A DNA stretch of 64,000 bases from Verrucomicrobiia bacterium (GTDB lineage: Bacteria > Verrucomicrobiota > Verrucomicrobiia > JADLBR01 > JAIBCM01): assembly GCA_019694135.1 (NCBI GenBank), contig JAIBCM010000001.1, forward strand, positions 434,001-498,000, written 5' to 3'. Shown here in pieces: positions 17,709 through 28,222 of the stretch (position 1 is its first letter; every line of letters starts with the position of its first letter). A program made the translations under genes and the position numbers. Under the pieces are notes generated by a model. The model saw only the letters and a program-made list of their open reading frames with translations, was not told the DNA's origin and made no database searches.

Positions 17709-19079
17709 ATGTTTGATAAAGTTCTCATTGCAAATCGAGGCGAAATTGCTTTGCGCGTCATCCGAGCCTGTCGCGAATTAGGCATTCGTACCTTGGCAGT
17801 CTATTCCGAAGCCGATATCGACTCACTCCATGTTCAACTTGCCGATGAAGCCATTTGTATTGGCAAAGCCCCCAGCCAAGAAAGTTATTTAAGAATTGAG
17901 CGTGTCATCGCCGCAGCGGAAATCGGAGATGTTGACGCTATTCACCCCGGTTATGGTTTCCTAGCAGAAAATGCCCATTTTTCAGAAATTTGCGAAAGCT
18001 GTAATATTAAATTTATCGGCCCCAAACCTCACGCCATACGAGTTATGGGGGATAAAAATAAAGCGCGCGAAACTGCGAGAAAAGCCGGCGTGCCAGTCAC
18101 CCCCGGAAGCGAAGGCATTATAGAAACCGAAGAAGAAGCATTAAAAATTGCCAAAAAGATAGGCTACCCTGTCATGATCAAAGCAGTGGCCGGAGGAGGA
18201 GGTCGTGGCATGCGACCCGCTCATAACGATATCAGCTTAATCAAAGGCTTCCACTCGGCCCGACACGAAGCAGAAAAAGCCTTTAATAATAACGCCGTTT
18301 ACATCGAAAAACTGGTAGAAAATCCACATCATATTGAGATTCAAGTTCTCGCCGATCAGGAAGGAAAAGTCGTAGCCTTAGGCGAACGCGATTGCTCGAT
18401 TCAAAGGCGAAATCAAAAACTCATAGAAGAGTGCCCTTCCCCCATCGTCAACGAAGACACTCGTAAAAAAATGCAACGTGCTGCTATTAAACTTTGCCAA
18501 GCCGTCAAATACGAAGGCGCCGGCACTCTAGAATTTCTCATGGACAACAAAGGTAACTTTTACTTCATGGAAATGAACACGCGCATCCAAGTTGAACATC
18601 CTGTGACAGAAGAAGTTTACGATGTCGATCTCGTTCGCGAACAAATCCTCATTGCTCAAGGCAAACCTCTTTCCAAGCGCGTCGTCGAAGCCCAACCCCG
18701 ACGCCACGCCATCGAAGTACGCGTCAACGCTGAAGATCCATTTAATGACTTTCGTCCCTCTCCGGGTAAAATTACTCTCCTTTACCCACCCGGTGGTCGT
18801 GGTGTTCGAGTGGATTCTCATGCTTATTCCGGTTACATCATTCCTCCCCATTACGATTCCATGATCGGTAAGCTGATTACCTATGGTAGCGAACGTTCCA
18901 TCGCCATCCATCGCATGTCGCGCGCACTCAATGAATATATCGTTGAAGGCGTCAAAACCACCTTACCATTTGCCAGCCTCGTTATGAACGATCCTAATTT
19001 CCGACGTGGCAAATACTCCACCAGCTTCGTGGAGCAACTCCTTTCCAAAACCCAAAACCTCCTCCCCAAAGCTCCTTAG
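17709..19079 (+). CDS. accC: Acetyl-CoA carboxylase, biotin carboxylase subunit
   Basis: 456 residues. This ATP-grasp enzyme carboxylates the biotin of AccB. It shows the N-terminal [22 protein letters not shown], the ATP-binding loop [12 protein letters not shown], catalytic region [23 protein letters not shown] and C-terminal [15 protein letters not shown]. Length is normal. It is followed 17 bp later by folD. Confidence 0.97.
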   Translation: MFDKVLIANRGEIALRVIRACRELGIRTLAVYSEADIDSLHVQLADEAICIGKAPSQESYLRIERVIAAAEIGDVDAIHPGYGFLAENAHFSEICESCNIKFIGPKPHAIRVMGDKNKARETARKAGVPVTPGSEGIIETEEEALKIAKKIGYPVMIKAVAGGGGRGMRPAHNDISLIKGFHSARHEAEKAFNNNAVYIEKLVENPHHIEIQVLADQEGKVVALGERDCSIQRRNQKLIEECPSPIVNEDTRKKMQRAAIKLCQAVKYEGAGTLEFLMDNKGNFYFMEMNTRIQVEHPVTEEVYDVDLVREQILIAQGKPLSKRVVEAQPRRHAIEVRVNAEDPFNDFRPSPGKITLLYPPGGRGVRVDSHAYSGYIIPPHYDSMIGKLITYGSERSIAIHRMSRALNEYIVEGVKTTLPFASLVMNDPNFRRGKYSTSFVEQLLSKTQNLLPKAP

Positions 19080-19096
19080 CTGCCATTTTTTACACT

Positions 19097-19972
19097 ATGA
19101 CAGCCCAACTGCTCGACGGAAAAAAAGTTGCTCAAAAAATTCATCAACAAACGCTTCAACAAGTTAAACAATTAAAAGAAAAAGGCGTCACTCCTTCCAT
19201 CTTGTTCATTCGCGTCGGTGAAGATCCTGCCTCACAAATTTACGTGAGCATGAAAGACAAAAAAGCGGCCGAACTCGCCATATTCACCCAAACTCATATT
19301 TTACCCGATAGTGTCTCAGAAAAAGAAATTTTTTCTCTCATCCAACAATCTAATTCCGATCCCAAAATCCACGGCATTCTACTGCAATCTCCGCTCCCTT
19401 CTCATCTTAATGAACAAACCTTTTTTTCAGCAATCGCTCCGCAAAAGGATGTCGATGGATTTCATCCCGAAAACATGGGCAAACTTCTTCTCGGCGATTT
19501 TTCTGGCTTTATTCCTTGCACACCCGCCGGCATTCATCGCTTGTTAATAGAATATAAAATTCCTATCGAAGGCGCAAACGTCGCTCTCCTCGGCCGTGGC
19601 AACATTGTCGGAAAACCCATTGCAGCGCTTCTCATGCAAAAAGCCAAAGACTGTAATGCCACAGTCACAGTGTTACACTCCCACAGTAAAAATATTCCAG
19701 AAATTTGCCAGCACGCCGACATTCTGATCGCCGCAATGGGAAAGCCTCATTTCATCAAAGCAGAAATGGTCAAACCTGGAGCAACCGTTATTGACGTCGG
19801 TGTAAGCCGTGATCCCGCAACCCATCGCATTGTGGGCGACGTGGATTTTGAAGCTGTGCAACAAGCCGCCAGCTTCATCACTCCTAATCCTGGTGGCGTT
19901 GGCCCCATGACCATTGCCATGCTCATGGCCAACGTCGTCCGCGCCTGCGAAAAATTAACTTCAAAAATCTAA
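19097..19972 (+). CDS. folD: Methylenetetrahydrofolate dehydrogenase / methenyltetrahydrofolate cyclohydrolase
   Basis: 291 residues. This bifunctional enzyme interconverts methylene-, methenyl- and formyl-tetrahydrofolate using NADP. It has YVSMKDKKAAEL (catalytic Lys region), ILLQSPLPSHL, the PQKDVDGFHPENMGKL motif and the Rossmann segment VALLGRGNIVGKPIA, ending TPNPGGVGPMTIAML. It closes the tmk-to-folD run and converges on the FG-GAP gene with a one-base gap. No terminator is visible between them. Confidence 0.97.
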   Translation: MTAQLLDGKKVAQKIHQQTLQQVKQLKEKGVTPSILFIRVGEDPASQIYVSMKDKKAAELAIFTQTHILPDSVSEKEIFSLIQQSNSDPKIHGILLQSPLPSHLNEQTFFSAIAPQKDVDGFHPENMGKLLLGDFSGFIPCTPAGIHRLLIEYKIPIEGANVALLGRGNIVGKPIAALLMQKAKDCNATVTVLHSHSKNIPEICQHADILIAAMGKPHFIKAEMVKPGATVIDVGVSRDPATHRIVGDVDFEAVQQAASFITPNPGGVGPMTIAMLMANVVRACEKLTSKI

Positions 19973-19973
19973 A

Positions 19974-22352
19974 TTATTTCGGACCGATTAATTTATTTTT
20001 CTTAGGCAAAGTTAAAATAGGAGTCGGTGTGGCGGCCAAACTATCAATCGATACATAACCGATGGCTCGTTTTTTGCCTTGAGCCACGACATCAAGTTTA
20101 CCATCTTGATTAATGTCTAAAATTAATTTGGCTTTTTGTCCCGAAGCTAATTTTCCCAGTTCCGTTGTGGCGCCTAGCGCTAAATTATCAATCGTTTGTC
20201 GACTGATCTTTTTACCTTTTAACAAATAAATCCCATCTTTTTGAATCGATAAAATTTTTCCTTTTGCCAATTTCCCGCTTACCGGAACTAAGTTAGTCTT
20301 AAAACTTCTTCCCGTATTTTCGGCCACGAAAAGATTTTTTTTGTTCTTTATCAATAAATCGAGTTTATCATCTCTTTTACCCGTAAACGGTCCAGCCGCT
20401 AAAAAGCGATGTTTTTTAGCTAAAGTAAAATCTATTTCATCTAATAAAGTGGGTGTTACTGGCTTTCCGTCATTTTCCAATCTAAAAAGCTTCAATTGAC
20501 TCTTGCCATTTTTTACTAAAACATCCGTCACACCTCCATCATCAAAATCCAATGTCACCAATACTTTAGGACGTTTTTGATTGGCAAAAATGGATGCTGG
20601 CAAAGCGAAAGTGCCATTGTCTGGCAACTCAGCAATAACTCGTTTGGTGTCATCTATAGCTAATGGCAACACACTATAATTTCTACCCTTCTTTAAAAAT
20701 AAATCAGGGGCGCTATTCGCGGTAAAATCGCCCTGTGGACTATAGTCGTGACCATAAATAATATAACTTTCACCCGAGCTCGCGCCATTAGGAGAAGCAA
20801 GGGTGTTACCCAAAATAATATCATCCACTCCGTCACCGTTGACATCACCAACATTGCTAGCCACCTCATGTGGACTCGTGAAATTAAGCTGCAAAAAGTT
20901 AGCTGTTCTAATTTTAAATCCTTTTGTAAGCGGAAGATCATTCAAATCTAAATTAGCGCCTAAACCAGCACGCTTACCAAAAACTACATAAGTAAAATTA
21001 TTACTAATATTACCATTAATCCTTACAAAAGGGGCATGGAATAAAAGATCGCTTAAACCATCTCCATTGATATCTCCTGCCTCACTTACCACATCGCCCA
21101 ATGCAATATTAGTGGTATTATTCAAGGGCGGCGCAATAAACCGGGTTCCGTTTTTACCATCCAAACTATTTAAAGCAACAGTCGAAGCAAAAGCGTCGGT
21201 TTTTCCAAAAATCAAATAACTTTTGCCATTGCCAAGATCCGAAAAATTAATGGCTCCGGTTAGCAAATCACCCAAACCATCTCCATTCGCATCACTCACT
21301 AGGTTGACTGAAATACCAGCAAAATCAGCATTAACTTCGCCGGTTAATTTGAATCCGTCATTACCATTTAAACTATTAAGCTCCAAAGTTGCCCCAAAAG
21401 GCTCTGTCTTACCAAAAATAACGTAACTTTGACCAGGAGCTCCTCCAGCTAAATGAGGAGCACCAATAATCACATCATCGATCCCATCACCATTCACATC
21501 ATGGCCCCCTCCCACTGAAATCCCAGAGGTATCACCACTCACTACACCATTAATTTTAAAACCATTACTTCCATTAAGACTACTTAATTCAAAATCTGCA
21601 GGAAAAGGTGATTGGCTCCCGAAAATCACGTAACTTTGACCCGCAGCAAACTTTCCATTCGGTGAAGCATAAGGCGCTCCAATAATCACATCATCAATCC
21701 CATCACCATTGACGTCACCCGCTCCGCTCACTTTATTACCCAAAGCACCATCAGAACTCACAATTCCATTAATACGAAAGCCATTTACGCCATTCAGCGA
21801 ACTGATTTGTAGTTTGGCATCAAAAGGCTCTGTCTTACCAAAAATTAAATAACAACGGCCCGCTGATGTTTTTCCAGGAGGTGATCCTTTATAGTCACTC
21901 ACAATAATATCATCAATCCCATCGCCATTAAAATCACCTGTACTACTTACTGAAAAGCCAAAACGCGGCGTGCCTGTGAGACCTTCAATCCTAAAACCAT
22001 CCGATCCATTTAAACTGCTTAAAGCCAACTGTGAAGGGATTCCGCCCTTCTTACCAAAAACCACATAACTATGACCTGGATTAGGTGACATAAAAAAGGG
22101 CGCGCCTATTACAAAATCATCGATCCCATCACCATTCACATCGCCCGCACCACTAACTGAAAAACCAGAACTATGATTCGCTGCCTCACCATTAATCACA
22201 GCTCCCGCCTGATTCGTTCCACCCAAACTCGACGTTTCAAAAACTTCAGTAAACGGAATAGCATGAGCTTTAAATGCGCTTAAAATTCCAATGGCTCCTA
22301 TAACTAATGAACCATTCCCCAATACATTATATTTTTTTCTCTCCGTAACCAC
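19974..22352 (-). CDS. Secreted FG-GAP (integrin alpha-like) repeat protein
   Basis: 792 residues starting at a GTG. A signal peptide (GSLVIGAIGILSAFKAHA) is followed by about seven FG-GAP repeats (residues about 60-540). Each contains a calcium-binding loop of the form GDVNGDGIDDxxIGAP and a YVIFGK strand, a predicted beta-propeller like the integrin alpha headpiece. The C-terminal 250 residues carry weaker VTLDFDDGGVTD and DINQDGKLDVV loops of the same type. The DNA repeats accordingly. It is probably an extracellular or surface adhesion or matrix protein; the ligand is unknown. Confidence 0.88.
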   Translation of the reverse strand: MVTERKKYNVLGNGSLVIGAIGILSAFKAHAIPFTEVFETSSLGGTNQAGAVINGEAANHSSGFSVSGAGDVNGDGIDDFVIGAPFFMSPNPGHSYVVFGKKGGIPSQLALSSLNGSDGFRIEGLTGTPRFGFSVSSTGDFNGDGIDDIIVSDYKGSPPGKTSAGRCYLIFGKTEPFDAKLQISSLNGVNGFRINGIVSSDGALGNKVSGAGDVNGDGIDDVIIGAPYASPNGKFAAGQSYVIFGSQSPFPADFELSSLNGSNGFKINGVVSGDTSGISVGGGHDVNGDGIDDVIIGAPHLAGGAPGQSYVIFGKTEPFGATLELNSLNGNDGFKLTGEVNADFAGISVNLVSDANGDGLGDLLTGAINFSDLGNGKSYLIFGKTDAFASTVALNSLDGKNGTRFIAPPLNNTTNIALGDVVSEAGDINGDGLSDLLFHAPFVRINGNISNNFTYVVFGKRAGLGANLDLNDLPLTKGFKIRTANFLQLNFTSPHEVASNVGDVNGDGVDDIILGNTLASPNGASSGESYIIYGHDYSPQGDFTANSAPDLFLKKGRNYSVLPLAIDDTKRVIAELPDNGTFALPASIFANQKRPKVLVTLDFDDGGVTDVLVKNGKSQLKLFRLENDGKPVTPTLLDEIDFTLAKKHRFLAAGPFTGKRDDKLDLLIKNKKNLFVAENTGRSFKTNLVPVSGKLAKGKILSIQKDGIYLLKGKKISRQTIDNLALGATTELGKLASGQKAKLILDINQDGKLDVVAQGKKRAIGYVSIDSLAATPTPILTLPKKNKLIGPK

Positions 22353-22495
22353 TAGTCATCCTTTTTGTTTTATTAATGACAAAGGTGTAAAGGTTAAAAT
22401 AATTAAGTCAAATAATTCCCCTAAAGAAAAAAGGAGCATTATAGGAGTAAGATTTATCAAAAATAGAATTAATTTCTTATTAAGAATTAATGACT

Positions 22496-23683
22496 TCAAT
22501 TTTTCCGACGAAGCGACATCTCTCGAAAACGCTTAACAATTTTCCCATAAACCTCCACAAAATAATCTATCTCTTCACGCGTGTTGTCTTTCCCTAAACT
22601 CAAAACAATACTTCCCTGAGCTAACGCCAAATCCAAACCAATCGCCTTCAACACAGGTGACACTCGCATCTCCCGACTGGCACACATTGTTCCTGATGTC
22701 ACCGCGATTCCCTGCAAATCCAAAGCCAACATTTGCGCTTCTCCCTCTGTGCCTTCCGCCGCGTAATTCAATAAATGAGGCGCCCGTTTTTCTCCGACTT
22801 TTGGACCGATTAAATGCACCTGCGACATAGTTTGAGAAATTTTTTCATCCAAATATTTTTGCAACCTCTCAACATGCGATTGACGCTGCGATAAATCTCG
22901 TCTTGCTATTTCAGATGCCACACCCGCCCCCACAATCGCCGGCACATTTTCCATACCCGCTCGCTTTCCCTGCTCCTGCATCCCCCCATGCAAAAGCGGT
23001 TCCAACTTCGTGCCCCGTTGCGCATACAAAACACCGACACCTTTAGGCCCATAAAAACGATGCGGCGACAAGCTTAATAAATGGCATCCAATTTTTTCTA
23101 CTTCGATCGGCACCCAACCCGCAGCCGCTACCGCATCGCAGAAAAAAACAATCTTTCGCTCTGCAAGTTTCTTTGAAAAATCGCCTCCCGCAAGGAGTTG
23201 TCGCGTGCCAATATCGTGATTCACCAAATGAGTCCCAATTAAAATCGTTTCTTTACGAATCGCTTTTTCAATCTCATCCAAAGAAATAAAACCCTCTTTA
23301 TCAACTTGAACTTTTGTTATTTCAAAACCATGTCGCTCCAAAAATGCTACAGAACCCATCACCGCCGGATGTTCTACTGAAGAAATAATAATATGATTTC
23401 CGCGATGACGATTAGCCCATGCAAATCCTTTCAACGCCCAATTTACAGCCTCCGTTCCGTTTGAAGTAAAATAAATTTCCTCATGGCTCGTAGCCCCCAC
23501 CAATTCTGCCACTTGCTTGCGAGCCTGTTGAATGGCTTCACGCACGCGCAATCCATCACGATGCAAACTCGAAGGACTCCCAAATTTTTCTGAAAAATAA
23601 TGTTGCATCGCATTCACCACTTCTGGCAACACAGGCGTGCTCGCCTCATGATCCAAATAAACCCGCTGCCTACTCATAATCAT
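22496..23683 (-). CDS. NifS/IscS-like protein lacking the PLP lysine
   Basis: 395 residues aligning along its length with cysteine desulfurases: [10 protein letters not shown] at the start, EHPAV (cofactor-stacking His104 of IscS), [17 protein letters not shown] (Asp for the PLP ring nitrogen) and SGTMCAS (active-site Cys, about residue 334). At the Schiff-base position it reads [12 protein letters not shown], so Arg (about 209, codon CGT) replaces the catalytic Lys. The residue matching IscS Gln183 is Ala. Normal cysteine desulfurase chemistry is therefore doubtful. It overlaps dinG by 14 bp. The start may be MSRQR two codons later. Confidence 0.85.
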   Translation of the reverse strand: MIMSRQRVYLDHEASTPVLPEVVNAMQHYFSEKFGSPSSLHRDGLRVREAIQQARKQVAELVGATSHEEIYFTSNGTEAVNWALKGFAWANRHRGNHIIISSVEHPAVMGSVAFLERHGFEITKVQVDKEGFISLDEIEKAIRKETILIGTHLVNHDIGTRQLLAGGDFSKKLAERKIVFFCDAVAAAGWVPIEVEKIGCHLLSLSPHRFYGPKGVGVLYAQRGTKLEPLLHGGMQEQGKRAGMENVPAIVGAGVASEIARRDLSQRQSHVERLQKYLDEKISQTMSQVHLIGPKVGEKRAPHLLNYAAEGTEGEAQMLALDLQGIAVTSGTMCASREMRVSPVLKAIGLDLALAQGSIVLSLGKDNTREEIDYFVEVYGKIVKRFREMSLRRKN

Positions 23684-25682
23684 TTTCTACTACACTGCCA
23701 TCTACCAGTTCCATTGGACATTCGGGCAAAGCATCCAAAAAAGCTTTGCCATAACTTTTGCTCAAAATGCGATTATCCAAAATAACAATAATTCCACGAT
23801 CCGATTGGCTGCGAATCAACCGACCCACACCCTGACGAAACTTCAAAACTGCTTCCGGCAAAGAATAATCATTAAATGGATCACCACCCGCTTCTTTGAT
23901 CGCCTCCAATTTCGCTTCAATGAGCGGATGATCCGGCACTGCAAAAGGCAATCGCGTCAAAATGACATTACTCAAACTTTCTCCCGGAATATCCACACCA
24001 GCCCAAAAACTGTCCGTTCCTAGCAAAACCGAATCGCGATCCTCTTTAAAACGCTGTAACATTTCATGCCGCGGCATGCCTTTGCCTTGCACAAAATAAT
24101 TTAAATTTTCTCTTTCAAAGAAAGAATTTAACCGCTCAGCCATGCGATGCATCAAACCATAACTCGTGAACAACACAAAAGCCTTTCCATGCGTTTTACG
24201 AATAAAATATTTCACATAACATTCCAAAGCCTCCTCAAAAGCCGCCCCCTGCCGAGGATCCGGCATCTTTTTAGGAATATAAACCTTCATCTGCCGCGCA
24301 TAATCAAAAGGCGAACTGAGTTGCAAAGCCTTCGCATTCTCGGCGCCAAGCCTCCGCTGAATATAATCCAATCCCTTGTTTGTAGAAGTGGACAAAGTCG
24401 CGCTCGTCAAAACCGCCTGGCTCGACTCGCGAAACAAAAGTTGACGCAACGCCTCCGCCAAATCAATCGGCGCCGCATTCAAAGAAAGATTACGCTGATA
24501 ACGTCCGCCACGTTCCACCCAATACACAAAATCTTGACCCGCTTGCGTCAAAAAATTTGCCACATGCTCGCGCAACTCTCCCAATCGATGATTCACCTCT
24601 TGCAATTCCAGTTTGGTTTCTTGATCTTCAACCGTTTTAATAATCCGGCTTAATTCCGTCTGCAATCGCCGCAATGGAAAACTCACCTCATCCGAAACAA
24701 AATCTGCTCGTTTAATACGAATCTCATTCGATTCCTTAAATTGACACGCGCCTTCCACTTTATCGAAAAACTGGCCTGCTGAAAATTCCATATCCGTTGT
24801 TAAACGAATCGCATCCGCCTCACGCAAAAAAGTCAGAAGCCCTTTTTTCGTATTAGGATTATAAAGTCGATGCAATGCGATTCGCAAACCCGCTTCAGAA
24901 AACCCATAACCAATATGTTTAGCCGCAACTTGTTCCAGCGTGTGCGCCTCATCAAAAACAATAAAATCATGCGCAAACAAATAACCCGTTTCTTCCGCGT
25001 CATACTCACGATCCCCAACCAAAGTAAAAAAAAGCGGATGATTAACGATCACCACGTCCGCTTTCAAAACCGACGCACGCGCCTGTTGATAAAAACAACT
25101 TTCTGGCGAACATAACTTCGAAGTGCAAACGTGACGCTCACTCTGTACCAAACTCCACACCCTCGCATCTGGCTCAGGATTTAAATCGGCCAAGCTACCG
25201 TCCCTCGTCACTTTTGACCATTCATAAAGCCGCTCCAACTCCGCCACCTCACTAGTCGCAAACAACTCGCCCGCCATACGCATCACGCGATCCAATCGTC
25301 TCGGACACAAATAATTTTGCCGACCTTTCAACAACGTATAAGTGAAATCTTGTTTCAATAATTTCTTGGCAACAGGCAAATCTTTATGAAAAAGCTGCTC
25401 CTGCAAATTAATCGTGTGCGTGCTAAGGATTAATTTTTTCTGATTTTGCAAAGCATAAAAAAGAGACGGGATCAAGTAGGCTAAACTTTTCCCCACTCCT
25501 GTCCCAGCCTCCACTAATAAATGCTCATGATTTTCTAACGCCTCCGCAATCGCCACTGCCATCTGCTGTTGCTGGAGACGATATTCAAAATTACTAGCCC
25601 GCGACAAAGCGCCTTCTTTTCCGAAAAAAGTTTCAATTTCAGAAATAAAACTGGATTGGAAAGCTTCTAGAGGAGCGATCAT
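23670..25682 (-). CDS. dinG: DinG-type ATP-dependent DNA helicase (XPD-like)
   Basis: 670 residues. It has Walker [16 protein letters not shown], motif Ia [10 protein letters not shown], a DEAH box ([13 protein letters not shown]), and C-terminal motifs [13 protein letters not shown] and [11 protein letters not shown]. Four cysteines, one in NYLCPRR and three in [13 protein letters not shown], match the 4Fe-4S cluster site of the XPD/DinG group. It is a superfamily-2 5'-3' helicase that probably resolves R-loops or damaged DNA. It is coupled to the hydrolase upstream (ATGA) and to the NifS-like gene downstream. Confidence 0.92.
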   Translation of the reverse strand: MIAPLEAFQSSFISEIETFFGKEGALSRASNFEYRLQQQQMAVAIAEALENHEHLLVEAGTGVGKSLAYLIPSLFYALQNQKKLILSTHTINLQEQLFHKDLPVAKKLLKQDFTYTLLKGRQNYLCPRRLDRVMRMAGELFATSEVAELERLYEWSKVTRDGSLADLNPEPDARVWSLVQSERHVCTSKLCSPESCFYQQARASVLKADVVIVNHPLFFTLVGDREYDAEETGYLFAHDFIVFDEAHTLEQVAAKHIGYGFSEAGLRIALHRLYNPNTKKGLLTFLREADAIRLTTDMEFSAGQFFDKVEGACQFKESNEIRIKRADFVSDEVSFPLRRLQTELSRIIKTVEDQETKLELQEVNHRLGELREHVANFLTQAGQDFVYWVERGGRYQRNLSLNAAPIDLAEALRQLLFRESSQAVLTSATLSTSTNKGLDYIQRRLGAENAKALQLSSPFDYARQMKVYIPKKMPDPRQGAAFEEALECYVKYFIRKTHGKAFVLFTSYGLMHRMAERLNSFFERENLNYFVQGKGMPRHEMLQRFKEDRDSVLLGTDSFWAGVDIPGESLSNVILTRLPFAVPDHPLIEAKLEAIKEAGGDPFNDYSLPEAVLKFRQGVGRLIRSQSDRGIIVILDNRILSKSYGKAFLDALPECPMELVDGSVVENDYE

Positions 25683-26455
25683 TTCTGAAACAATTCTTTA
25701 AAAAATACTTTCATCGCTTTCCACGATCTTTTATCGGCTAATTCATCATAAGCCACACCTTCGATGCCATAACTAGCGGCTTTAGGATAAGTAAATGCAT
25801 GGCCTGCATTACCATAACTGACCATCTGCCAATCCACCTTTGCATCACGCATCTCTTTTTGAAATGCAGCCACTTCATCCGCTGAAACTAATGGATCATC
25901 CGCACCGTGCAATACTAAAACCTTACTCTTAATCTGTTTTGCGTCACTCGGCACAGGAGAATCCAAACCTCCATGAAACGAAACCACACCTGCCACATTC
26001 GCGCCACTACGCGCTAATTCCAAAACCGTTGTTCCTCCAAAACAATAACCAATCGCTGCCATCCTATCACTGTCCACTTCAGACTGGTTTTGCAAAACTT
26101 TTAACGCAGCCAAAACCCGCGAACGAAGCAGTTGCCGATCCGCTTTTAATTGACCGGAAATCGCACCCGCTTCCTTTGCATTTTCAGGTCGGTTTTTTAT
26201 ACCATAAATATCTGCCGCAAATGCTACATAACCCAAATCCGCCAATTGCTCTGCCTTCTTCTTGCTAAACTCTCCAATTCCCATCCAATCATGCAATACC
26301 AAAATTCCCGGACGCTTCGATCTCTGCGCATCATCATACACCAAATAACCTTCCATTTTTGTGCCGCCTTCTTCATAAGCGATATTCTTTTTGATGAGTT
26401 CTGAATAACTGGAAACGGTTAAAAAAAAGAAAATAAAAAGAAACGGAGCTTTCAT
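25679..26455 (-). CDS. Exported dienelactone hydrolase family protein
   Basis: 258 residues with a signal peptide ([18 protein letters not shown]). The alpha/beta hydrolase fold carries the nucleophile motif [12 protein letters not shown] (Cys rather than Ser, as in dienelactone hydrolase), an acid residue in [10 protein letters not shown] and the His in [10 protein letters not shown]. The substrate is unknown, since the family hydrolyses various lactones and esters. The gene starts the hydrolase-dinG-nifS-like operon; the 4-bp ATGA overlap with dinG implies co-translation. Confidence 0.88.
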   Translation of the reverse strand: MKAPFLFIFFFLTVSSYSELIKKNIAYEEGGTKMEGYLVYDDAQRSKRPGILVLHDWMGIGEFSKKKAEQLADLGYVAFAADIYGIKNRPENAKEAGAISGQLKADRQLLRSRVLAALKVLQNQSEVDSDRMAAIGYCFGGTTVLELARSGANVAGVVSFHGGLDSPVPSDAKQIKSKVLVLHGADDPLVSADEVAAFQKEMRDAKVDWQMVSYGNAGHAFTYPKAASYGIEGVAYDELADKRSWKAMKVFFKELFQK

Positions 26456-26556
26456 TGATTTAAAATTAGATCATCAACTCACGATGTCTAGTGAATTAGA
26501 AACAAGAAATGTCATGGTTTGACTTTGACTTCACTTTTGTTAATTCAATATTAAAA

Positions 26557-27000
26557 ATGGAAAAAGACCAACAGATAAGTCAGTGGTTTTGGTATGCTAT
26601 CAGCGCCGCCATTTTATATGGTCTACATCAAGTCTTTACAAAAATGGCTTCCAACCGCATTGGCGATGGATTTGGCAGTTTTCTTGTCGAAGCAACAGCT
26701 ACAATAACCATTTTGGTTTATCTTCTTTTTCTATGGGGTTCGGGCAATTGGAGTCAAACCTCAAGCGGAGTAGGTATCTTTTATTCAGTGCTAACGGGTA
26801 TTTGCGTAGGAGCTGGAACCGTGTTTTTCTTTTTACTTTTTCAAAAAGGCGGTCCGCTTTCCGCTGTGCCAACAATATTAGCAGGCGGCGCAACTTTAAT
26901 GGCAATCATCGGCATTCTTTTTTTTAAAGAAGCTATTTCATGGCCACGCTTAACGGGAATTGTTCTCTCCATTATTAGCTTAATTTTGCTAAAAAAATAA
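26557..27000 (+). CDS. Half-size EamA/DMT-family membrane protein
   Basis: About 147 residues with about five hydrophobic helices and one EamA unit: IYGLHQVFTKMASNRIGDGF at the first helix and RLTGIVLSIISLILLKK at the end. Full DMT transporters carry two such units, so this single-repeat form probably dimerises, as small multidrug-resistance-like members do. The start MEKDQQ (26557) puts the first helix near the N-terminus; the open frame from 26509 would add 16 residues. The substrate is unknown. Confidence 0.75.
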   Translation: MEKDQQISQWFWYAISAAILYGLHQVFTKMASNRIGDGFGSFLVEATATITILVYLLFLWGSGNWSQTSSGVGIFYSVLTGICVGAGTVFFFLLFQKGGPLSAVPTILAGGATLMAIIGILFFKEAISWPRLTGIVLSIISLILLKK

Positions 27001-27154
27001 TTTTAGAATTGCCTCACCCATAAAATTACACCTTGCACTTCCGAAACGACATAGCTAAAATGAAGTTGTGATTGAGAACCTCCTCTCGATTTTTTGGACA
27101 AAAAAAGTCTCTTCCATCCAATTTAATTCAACTTTAAGAAAAAAGGAAATGCTT

Positions 27155-28198
27155 ATGAAAATTCGCACGAACTGGTTGTTGTTTTTCATTCTTAGTTTAA
27201 CCACTTTTTTACACGCAGAAGATAAAACCCTACGCATTATCGGTTGGGAAGGTTATATGGACGAATCCTTCGTCAAAGGTTTCGAAGCTAAAACCGGTTA
27301 CAAAATCGCCGCCACTTATGCTGGATCATCTGATGAAATGTTCGCTAAAATTAAAGCGGGTGGCAACAAAACCTATGATATGGTAACGGCTTCAGGTGAT
27401 CTCACTCGACGCCTCTACGATGCCGGACTCATCGAACCACTTGACCTTAATTCAGTCCCTAATTACTCCAATCTTTTTCCTCTATTTCAAAAGCCAGCTT
27501 ATAATACCTTTGATGGCAAACCTTATGGAGTTTCGATTGCATGGGGACCTGATTTTTTAATTTATGATGCCTCCGCGATTAAAGAACCACCCCAATCTTG
27601 GAAAATTTTTTATGACAAAAAATATCAAAATAAAATTTCGATTAATGACTATGCTATTTTTTTAGCCGATATTGCCCTCTGGAATGGTCGTAAAACGGAT
27701 CTCTTTCAACTCACTCAGGCCGACTTACAAAAACTGAAACCTCACCTCATGGCTCTGCGCCCACAAATTCGCAAATTCTGGACAAGTCAAGGCGAACTTT
27801 CTCAACTTTTTCTTAACAAAGAAATCGCTATGGCTTGGGGCTGGGCAGTCACAGTGGCTCAACTTAAAAAAGCAGGTTTTCCTGTGGGCGCCACAATTCC
27901 TGAAGAAGGCACCACCGGATGGTCCGATTCTTGGATGATTATAAAAGGTTCGCCCCACACGAAAATTGCGCACCAATTCATGAATTACATGCTCGAAGGT
28001 GAGCCTCAGAAAAAACTTGTGGAAGTTTCTCAATACTGGCCTGTTTCCAAAGCTATTGTGCCGTTGCTTTCGACTCAAGAAAAAGCCGACTACCATATCA
28101 ACGATATGGAAAGCTACCGCAATAAAATCTATTTTTGGGAAACAGTCAAAAATTATGATGAGTGGACCGCGCTTTGGAACGAATTTCGCGGTCAATAA
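27155..28198 (+). CDS. potD: Spermidine/putrescine-binding periplasmic protein
   Basis: About 347 residues. A signal peptide (MKIRTNWLLFFILSLTTFLHA) precedes a type 1/2 solute-binding protein that opens LRIIGWEGYMDESFVKGFEAKTG, as PotD/PotF do. The start is set by an AAAAGGA site at 27141-27147, correctly spaced from the ATG at 27155; the frame reaches back to a GTG at 27068. It delivers polyamines to the PotBC permease and opens a potD-B-C-A operon. Ligand preference between putrescine and spermidine cannot be told. Confidence 0.9.
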   Translation: MKIRTNWLLFFILSLTTFLHAEDKTLRIIGWEGYMDESFVKGFEAKTGYKIAATYAGSSDEMFAKIKAGGNKTYDMVTASGDLTRRLYDAGLIEPLDLNSVPNYSNLFPLFQKPAYNTFDGKPYGVSIAWGPDFLIYDASAIKEPPQSWKIFYDKKYQNKISINDYAIFLADIALWNGRKTDLFQLTQADLQKLKPHLMALRPQIRKFWTSQGELSQLFLNKEIAMAWGWAVTVAQLKKAGFPVGATIPEEGTTGWSDSWMIIKGSPHTKIAHQFMNYMLEGEPQKKLVEVSQYWPVSKAIVPLLSTQEKADYHINDMESYRNKIYFWETVKNYDEWTALWNEFRGQ

Positions 28199-28222
28199 TC
28201 TTTCTTAAATTCTCGTAAAAGC

